Origin: Ophiocordyceps camponoti-saundersi (nom. inval.)
Taxonomy: Eukaryota; Ascomycota; Sordariomycetes; Hypocreales; Ophiocordycipitaceae
Reading direction: 5' to 3'
NCBI GenBank assembly: GCA_003339415.1
Contig: PDHQ01000698.1
Span: 1 to 10,928 of the forward strand
Length of the DNA stretch: 10,928 nt
Of this stretch, positions 7,090 through 10,928 are shown piece by piece. The translations under genes and the position numbers were made by a program. Position 1 is the first letter of the stretch. The number at the start of each line of letters is the position of its first letter. A model generated the notes under the pieces. That model ran no database searches and was not told the origin of the DNA. It saw only the letters and a list, made by a program, of their open reading frames with translations.

Positions 7090-7155
7090 CCCGCTTCGCA
7101 GGGAATAATATTCCGACTTCTGATTTTTTTTTTATATAAAAAAAATCAGAAGTCG
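7090..7155 (+). repeat. Adjacent palindromes: GC hairpin, GGAATAATATTCC, long A/T-cored hairpin
   Basis: The first is CCCGCTTCGCAGGG (7090-7103; CCC/GGG and GC/GC pairing around TTC, one bulged A). It overlaps GGAATAATATTCC (7102-7114). Next comes a strong hairpin whose left arm, CGACTTCTGAT plus a T run (7114-7133), pairs with an A run plus ATCAGAAGTCG (7138-7155). The last has at least 18 paired bases and a tiny loop. Confidence 0.82.
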
Positions 7156-7353
7156 CAGGGCGGGCAGGGGTAAAAATAAATCGCGCAACTCCTCAACCTC
7201 AAATCTACAAGTAGCCGCAACTCTAAAGCAGCGAGTTGGCGACGAAAGTATCCCTAATACTATAAGCAATAAAGTATGAATGCCATAAGAATAAAAATAA
7301 AATATTTTATTTGGGGGGAGGTTTATATATAAACCGAATTTTTATAATTTTTA

Positions 7354-7514
7354 GCAGAGCGCAGAGCGCAGAGCGCAGAGCGCAGAGCGCAGAGCGCAGA
7401 GCGCAGAGCGCAGAGCGCAGAGCGCAGAGCGCAGAGCGCAGAGCGCAGAGCGCAGAGCGCAGAGCGCAGAGCGCAGAGCGCAGAGCGCAGAGCGCAGAGC
7501 GCAGAGCGCAGAGC
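7354..7514 (+). repeat. Perfect heptamer array (GCAGAGC)23
   Basis: There are twenty-three uninterrupted copies of GCAGAGC, 161 bases in all, with no mismatch. The strand is purine-rich and contains G and A in a regular pattern. The last copy is the outer arm of a palindrome that continues to 7539. The 7-base period makes any reading frame repeat A-Q-S-A-E-R-R, so the open frame across it is a repeat artefact. Confidence 0.95.
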
Positions 7515-7539
7515 TGGGGAATAATATTCCCAGCTCTGC
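7508..7539 (+). repeat. 32-bp palindrome sharing its left end with the heptamer array
   Basis: GCAGAGCTGGGGAATA (7508-7523) pairs with TATTCCCAGCTCTGC (7525-7539), with one extra G in the left arm. The centre is the GGAATAATATTCC motif (7518-7530) found also at 7102 and 9490. Confidence 0.88.
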
Positions 7540-7735
7540 TAAAATCCGATTTTTTTTTAAAAAATCTTCTATATATGTATTTTATATATAGAGATAGACC
7601 TATCTCTATATGTAAAATGTGCAGCTGTGATTAGAAGTACCCTATATAGAAAAAAATTCCTAATAGTCCCGGGTTTGGTAGGGGAGCACTCGAGTGGAAC
7701 TTCAAATATTTGAAGTTCATAAAATTTATCAGTAA

Positions 7736-7891
7736 TTAACTAATAAAATCGCTCGCAACTATTATAGGTATACTTTGAATCATAAAGCCTCCGACTCTGG
7801 CCCTACGCTCTCGGACAGCTCTAGCTCTGCTGATGCAGATGAGGAGGAGTGTAGGAGCTCAGGAGCAGCTGTGCTAAAATCCGGGTTCTCA
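7736..7891 (+). other. Open in-frame leader before cox1 ATG
   Basis: The cox1 frame is open back to 7736 (TAA at 7733-7735). It could start from TTG 7775, which would add 39 residues rich in Ser, Asp, Glu and Ala ([13 protein letters not shown]). This acidic stretch does not resemble any COX1 N-terminus I know, and its GC-rich composition looks like the neighbouring elements. The leader is more likely untranslated. ATG 7892 gives the standard N-terminus. Confidence 0.6.
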
Positions 7892-8103
7892 ATGGCTATA
7901 GAAAGATGGTTTAATTCTACTAATGCTAAAGATATAGGGACTTTATACTTAATATTTTCAGCAATATCTGGATTAATAGGTACGGCTTTCTCAGTTCTAA
8001 TTAGATTAGAACTTAGTGGGCCAGGAGTTCAATTTATATCTAATAATCAATTATATAACAGTATTGTTACAGCTCACGCCATTTTAATGATATTCTTTAT
8101 GGT
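7892..8103 (+). CDS. cox1: cytochrome c oxidase subunit 1, exon 1
   Basis: COX1 is the catalytic core subunit of respiratory complex IV in the inner mitochondrial membrane and carries heme a, heme a3 and CuB. This exon encodes residues 1-70 and two bases of codon 71. It contains [19 protein letters not shown], the first transmembrane helix and R-L-E-L-S-G-P-G. The second helix begins [12 protein letters not shown]. His62 (8075-8077) is the expected axial ligand of heme a. ATG 7892 was chosen because it gives the family's usual start (M-x-x-R-W). The exon ends at T8103, so GT + T8902 makes Val before M-P-A-L-I-G-G-F. Confidence 0.96.
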
Positions 8104-8305
8104 CGCTTCGCACAAATTAACACTATTTAATCATAACCTTCATTCCTACTGTAAATTGTTATACAGAGATAATCAAACTAACAATATTATAATAACCGAC
8201 CGCCACACGAGTTGAGCTATAGCCGGTTCACATAGTAACAATCCATATGATATAACTAAGTATACCAAAATATTCTTAGAAAACTCATTTAGATGGCTCC
8301 TCTAG
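8104..8305 (+). pseudogene. Possible remnant of an exon-fused intron ORF
   Basis: The cox1 frame stays open into the intron for 66 codons with UGA (8213-8215) as Trp, ending at TAG 8303-8305. Exon-fused ORFs at this location are usually endonucleases, but no LAGLIDADG or GIY-YIG motif is visible. The first bases (8105-8111) are a GCTTCGC element. The peptide contains S-N-N-P-Y-D-I-T-K-Y-T-K-I-F-L-E-N, which I do not recognise. It could be the leader of a lost endonuclease or simply chance open reading. Confidence 0.35.
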
Positions 8306-8362
8306 CTAAAACAAAATCATTTATTTTCTTCCCTTGTTTTTACTTTTTATTGTAAGATATGG

Positions 8363-8377
8363 GGGACTATTAGTCCC
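8363..8377 (+). repeat. GGGACTATTAGTCCC palindrome in cox1 intron 1
   Basis: GGGACT-ATT-AGTCCC is a perfect hairpin of the dispersed family and matches the second hairpin of double-hairpin copy B base for base (6716-6730). It is followed at 8424-8438 by a weaker AGGAATTATATTCCT palindrome. Confidence 0.82.
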
Positions 8378-8901
8378 GGTATGGATAGAATAAAAAGGGG
8401 TAAAAATATAAAATAAAACTAGAGCAGGAATTATATTCCTCTGCTGCGTAAAAAAAAGTTAAAAAAGATCTCCTGCTCTCAGAGAGCTGAGAGCTGCCTG
8501 CTCTCAGCAAGCATCTAGGAGGAGCTGCTTCGGCCACCCCTTTGCGTATAACAAGGAATGAAATAGATAGAGGGAAATGAAAGTATAGATGTAAAATAAA
8601 ATAGAGTAGGCATGGCCGGATAAGGTATAAACATCCTTATCTTCTTTTCACTATATGCTGGAAATTCTTTATAGCCTTTAAAACTAGTACCGTACACGGT
8701 AGGCGAATAGCCGTGTAATACTAAGTGACATATTAAAGGATTAGACAATCAGCAGGAAACCAAAGGTAAGAAATAAGCTTTATTTTATTCTTATTGAGTA
8801 GGTTCCTCAGAGACTACACGTGAAATATCTTAATAGATATTAAATATATTTAAAGATAAAGATATAGTCCACTCATTTTCGAAAGTTAATGAATTTAATT
8901 G

Positions 8902-8967
8902 TATGCCAGCATTAATAGGTGGATTTGGAAATTTTTTACTGCCACTTATGGTAGGTGGCCCAGACAT
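8902..8967 (+). CDS. cox1: cytochrome c oxidase subunit 1, exon 2 (66 nt)
   Basis: This small exon encodes the last base of Val71, then [20 protein letters not shown] and D, then AT of Met93. It carries the strongly conserved [10 protein letters not shown] segment leading to the second loop. The start at T8902 follows the intron-terminal G8901. The end at T8967 joins G9313 to give ATG (Met) and the family sequence G-G-P-D-M-A-F-P-R-L-N-N. Both boundaries keep the reading frame and obey the group I splice rule. Confidence 0.95.
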
Positions 8968-9312
8968 CAATATTTTATGTGAAGGTGTCGTGAGTAAGTA
9001 AATAAATCTCACCTAGTTGTTAAAAGTCCATTGTTAACGTTATAGCGGAAAAGGGATTTAACTAACAACTGGACAAGGTGAAAACGGTTAACAACCCTAG
9101 TTGAAGACCGTCGGTGGCTATAAACATCGCTACAGACTGGTTCACCAAGGTAGAGCTGAAATGCTTACCAATGTACAGTCGAAACTTAGTAACCAGTATA
9201 ATTAAACTGATTGATGTGAAGGAGCTCTAGCTATTTCGGTCGATATCGACATAATGTAAGATAAGAAAATATCTAAGATATAGCTAGCATAGCAATATTA
9301 TAACTAAGTTTG
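8968..9312 (+). ncRNA. cox1 intron 2 (345-bp ORF-less group I ribozyme)
   Basis: This minimal group I intron within the Met codon of G-G-P-D-M-A-F-P ends in G9312. Core features are AGACCGTCGGT (9105-9115) and P7 strands GACTG (9135-9139, in CTACAGACTGGTTCACC) and CAGTC (9176-9180, in AATGTACAGTCGAAA). These blocks match those of cob intron 1 with very few changes. There is no open frame of meaningful length, so its mobility would depend on another enzyme or on reverse splicing. It is the only complete intron of the window without any GC-cluster motif. Confidence 0.92.
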
Positions 9313-9406
9313 GGCCTTTCCAAGATTAAACAATATAAGTTTTTGATTATTACCGCCTAGCTTATTTTTATTAATACTTTCTGCTTGCATTGAGGGAGGT
9401 GCTGGT
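9313..9406 (+). CDS. cox1: cytochrome c oxidase subunit 1, exon 3 (94 nt)
   Basis: This exon encodes the last base of Met93, then A-F-P-R-L-N-N-I-S-F-W-L-L-P-P-S-L-F-L-L and continues I-L-S-A-C-I-E-G-G-A-G to codon 124. The Trp in S-F-W-L-L-P-P is encoded by TGA (9344-9346), confirming genetic code 4. The start is set by the intron-terminal G9312. The end at T9406 falls after G-A-G, just before the expected T-G-W, a well-known group I insertion site in fungal cox1. The next exon should begin with codons for the T-G-W-T / W-T-V-Y-P-P-L region and is not in the window. Confidence 0.94.
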
Positions 9407-9488
9407 ATAAAATCCTGTGCCAGAGTAGTAAGTAATTACTATAAACAATATCACTATATGCTGGCAAATCCTAAGTGGTTCCTCTAGC

Positions 9489-9522
9489 GGGAATAATATT
9501 CCCTAGTGGCACGCTTCGCAGG
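9489..9522 (+). repeat. Palindromic element inserted in cox1 intron 3 core periphery
   Basis: GGGAATAATATTCCC (9489-9503) is followed by a CGCTTCGCAGGG hairpin-half (9512-9523). The same two motifs occur in the opposite order at 7090-7114. The homologous stretch of cox1 intron 1 lacks them, so they look inserted. Confidence 0.78.
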
Positions 9523-9608
9523 GTAATCAGCAGGAAACCAAAATAAAATTTTTTTTATGAGTAGGATCCTCAGAGACTATACGTGATACTCCTATTTGGT
9601 TGTTATTA

Positions 9609-10688
9609 ATGCTAATAGGATGAAAATATAGTCCTATTTTATATGAAAGTATAAAAAAAAAATATACTATATTTTATTTATTAGTGAAGGGTATATTAAG
9701 TAAAATATTGGAATCTTCCTTTACTCGTCGTTTCTATCATCCTATTTCTAACCATGAACCTAATAAGCAACAATTGGGTCATTATTTAGCAGGTTTGATA
9801 GAAGGTGACGGATCAATAATTGTACCTAAAACAATTAGAAATCAAAAAGGTAAATTGTTATATCCTGTAGTAAAAATCACTTTCGTAGATAAGGATACAC
9901 CTTTAGCTCTAAAAATTAAAGAAGTTTTAGAGGGTGGTACTGTGGTCCCTCAAAAAAATTCTAATTATTTAAATCTGTTATTTCAAGATTTAAATTCATT
10001 ACGAAAGATTGCTGTACTTCTTAATGGTAAGATGAGAACACCAAAAATTGAAGCCTTATACAGATTAATAGATTGGTTAAATGCTAAAGACGCTCTAGTT
10101 AAAAATTCTTCAATACCCAAATTAGATTTAGATTCTAGTTTATTAGGAGATAATTCTTGATTGGCTGGGTTTTTGGAAGCAGATGGTAATTTTTACTGTG
10201 GCTATGAATTAAATTCAGAGGGTATAGCAAAAATGGTAAAAAGTTATATGAGAATTTCTCAAAAACAATTATATAAAGCCAATAGTCGATTTTTATGTAA
10301 TAAAAATCAACCACGCTACGCTGGTAACATACCAACGGAAACTAATACCAATTTTCTAATAATGGATAAGATTCGAGATTTTCTAGACGTAAAAGTTGTT
10401 AATGAAATAAAAAGGGTTAAGCAAGATTATACAGAATTATCTTATGAAGTTAGAACTACTAAGGTAGCTTCTTTTGACCTAGTAATTAACTATTTATCTG
10501 TATACCCGTTATTTAGTTCTAAACATTTAGATTTCTTAGTTTCATGTGAAATTCATCATATAAGATTATCTAAACAATATAAGACTAAACAGGGTACTTC
10601 AAAGTTAATCTACCTAAAAAATAGCATGAATACTAAAAGAACTCAATTTAATTGAGATTCATTAAACAGTTTTTACCCCTTAGATTAA
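9609..10688 (+). CDS. LAGLIDADG homing endonuclease of cox1 intron 3
   Basis: This is a complete double-motif LAGLIDADG endonuclease, presumed to cleave intron-less cox1 at the G-A-G / T-G-W site and spread its intron. UGA codons (9621, 10158, 10653) are Trp and the stop is TAA 10686-10688. Motif 1 reads L-A-G-L-I-E-G-D-G (9786-9812) and motif 2 L-A-G-F-L-E-A-D-G (10161-10187), with both acidic residues intact. Between them lie blocks typical of this subfamily, such as L-L-F-Q-D-L-N-S-L and L-L-N-G-K-M-R-T-P-K-I-E-A-L. The C-terminus (M-N-T-K-R-T-Q-F-N-W-D-S-L-N) looks natural. ATG 9609 is the first start but would overlap the 3' P7 strand at 9627-9633; GTG 9684 avoids the core and is a real alternative. 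It is not in frame with exon 3, and is of a different subfamily from the cob intron endonucleases. Confidence 0.9.
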
Positions 10689-10928
10689 TCGCAGCAGTGT
10701 ATTTAATAATAAGTGGAAAGAGTTGTTAAATGTAATCAGGATTAACAATAAAGAGATGAAAAAAGTTTATTTTCGACCCGACAGGGTGAACGCTTAACAA
10801 GGATAAGGCGTTGCTCTTTGGTAACTTAGAGGCAATAAAACTCTTCTCGATGCGTAAATATCCTGTGCTCAATTCACATAATTGTACACAAGTTATAGAC
10901 TACTCACGTCTCAAAACGTATGTTAGAA
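10689..10928 (+). other. 3' part of cox1 intron 3, structured but without gene
   Basis: This is intron sequence after the endonuclease stop. Several stems can be seen: TGTTAA/TTAACA (about 10722-10748), CCCGACAGGG (about 10777), and AACGC/GCGTT (about 10788-10814). AGACTACTCACGT near 10897 resembles a group I P7 5' strand. No exon and no convincing ORF was found. Confidence 0.5.

Larger units (their letters stand above)
6194..7891 (+). other. trnC-cox1 intergenic spacer with mobile-looking hairpin elements
   Basis: This is about 1.7 kb with no recognisable gene. Two open frames (6933-7139 and 7311-7634) run through hairpins and a heptamer array, have no family features and were rejected. The spacer holds a variant GTGGACTC...GAGTCCCAC hairpin (about 6313-6333), GGTATACC repeats (about 6344-6378), double-hairpin copy B (6703-6731), a CTACTACTAC/GTAGTAGTAG hairpin (6820-6844), paired GC/AT palindromes (7090-7155) and the heptamer array (7354-7514). 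The last 110 bases before cox1 are GC-rich and in frame with it. No promoter could be assigned. Confidence 0.75.
8104..8901 (+). ncRNA. cox1 intron 1 (group I ribozyme, no intact ORF)
   Basis: This 798-base group I intron sits in phase 2 within the Val codon before [10 protein letters not shown], and ends in G8901. The core is near the 3' end: CACTATATGCTGG (8649-8661), AATCAGCAGGAAACCAAA (8747-8764) and P7 strands GACTA (8812-8816, in CAGAGACTACACGTGA) and TAGTC (8865-8869, in GATATAGTCC). This is the pattern I associate with group IB cox1 introns. The space where an endonuclease would sit (about 8104-8640) holds a short exon-fused open frame and GC/hairpin elements at 8363, 8424 and 8470-8530. 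The core is closely similar to that of cox1 intron 3. Confidence 0.9.
9407..10928 (+). ncRNA. cox1 intron 3 (group I ribozyme, 3' end outside window)
   Basis: This group I intron begins after T9406 and runs past the window end, since no further cox1 exon appears. The core is near the 5' end: TCACTATATGCTGG (9451-9464), AATCAGCAGGAAACCAAA (9525-9542) and P7 strands GACTATA (9575-9581, in CAGAGACTATACGTGA) and TATAGTC (9627-9633). The layout looks like group IB. A GC/AT palindrome pair is inserted between the first two elements (9489-9522), presumably in a peripheral helix. The endonuclease ORF follows the core. The tail 10689-10928 has hairpins but no gene. Confidence 0.88.

Noticed and set aside
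6933..7139. 68-codon open frame in the trnC-cox1 spacer
   Set aside because: It runs through palindromic elements and T runs, and the peptide matches no mitochondrial gene I recognise.
7354..7514. CRISPR-like array
   Set aside because: The 7-base units are contiguous without spacers; it is a simple tandem repeat.
7311..7634. 107-codon open frame on the + strand
   Set aside because: It is open only because the 7-base repeat gives a stop-free repeating A-Q-S-A-E-R-R pattern; no protein family features.
8515..9012. Two - strand open frames opposite cox1 intron 1 and exon 2
   Set aside because: They are shadows of the ribozyme core and of the exon M-P-A-L-I-G-G-F; no independent features.
10135..10335. 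- strand open frame of 66 codons
   Set aside because: Antisense shadow of the endonuclease around its second LAGLIDADG motif.

Overview
This window is a piece of a fungal mitochondrial genome. UGA must be read as tryptophan (genetic code 4): it encodes the W of the cytochrome b PEWY motif and a conserved W in cox1. The DNA is AT-rich, everything identified is on the + strand, and the genes are broken up by group I introns carrying LAGLIDADG homing endonucleases. The cob and cox1 proteins look most like those of Basidiomycota to me, but I judge this from memory and the species cannot be named from the window.

The layout is cob (3' part) - trnC(GCA) - cox1 (5' part). Positions 1-5362 hold the last three visible cob exons (1387-1447, 3168-3239, 4758-5362) and three group I introns, the first cut by the window edge. 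Each cob intron carries a LAGLIDADG endonuclease, and the three proteins are recognisably related. Positions 5363-6121 and 6194-7891 are intergenic DNA filled with hairpin-forming GC-rich elements around trnC (6122-6193). Positions 7892-10928 hold the first three cox1 exons (7892-8103, 8902-8967, 9313-9406) and three group I introns. The first has only a possible ORF remnant, the second is a 345-bp ORF-less intron, and the third carries a full-length double-motif endonuclease and runs off the window. In total 1110 bases, about 10% of the window, are exon.

For all six introns I located the two strands of the P7 helix. Splice sites were placed by protein continuity plus the group I rule (exon ends in U, intron ends in G), and all five complete introns obey it. 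The cob-429-like intron and the second cox1 intron share an almost identical catalytic core. The first and third cox1 introns share a different one.

The most unusual content is a set of short dispersed palindromic elements. These include a double-hairpin unit (a GGC-TTC-GCC hairpin followed by GGGACT-nnn-AGTCCC), a GGAATAATATTCC family, ten copies of GCTTCGC, and a 23-copy perfect heptamer array (GCAGAGC) that abuts and seems to have grown out of one arm of such a palindrome. These elements sit in intergenic DNA and in intron regions outside the catalytic core strands, and never in exons. That is the pattern expected of mobile or self-propagating mitochondrial GC clusters or double-hairpin elements. 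No CRISPR array, rRNA or replication origin was recognised.
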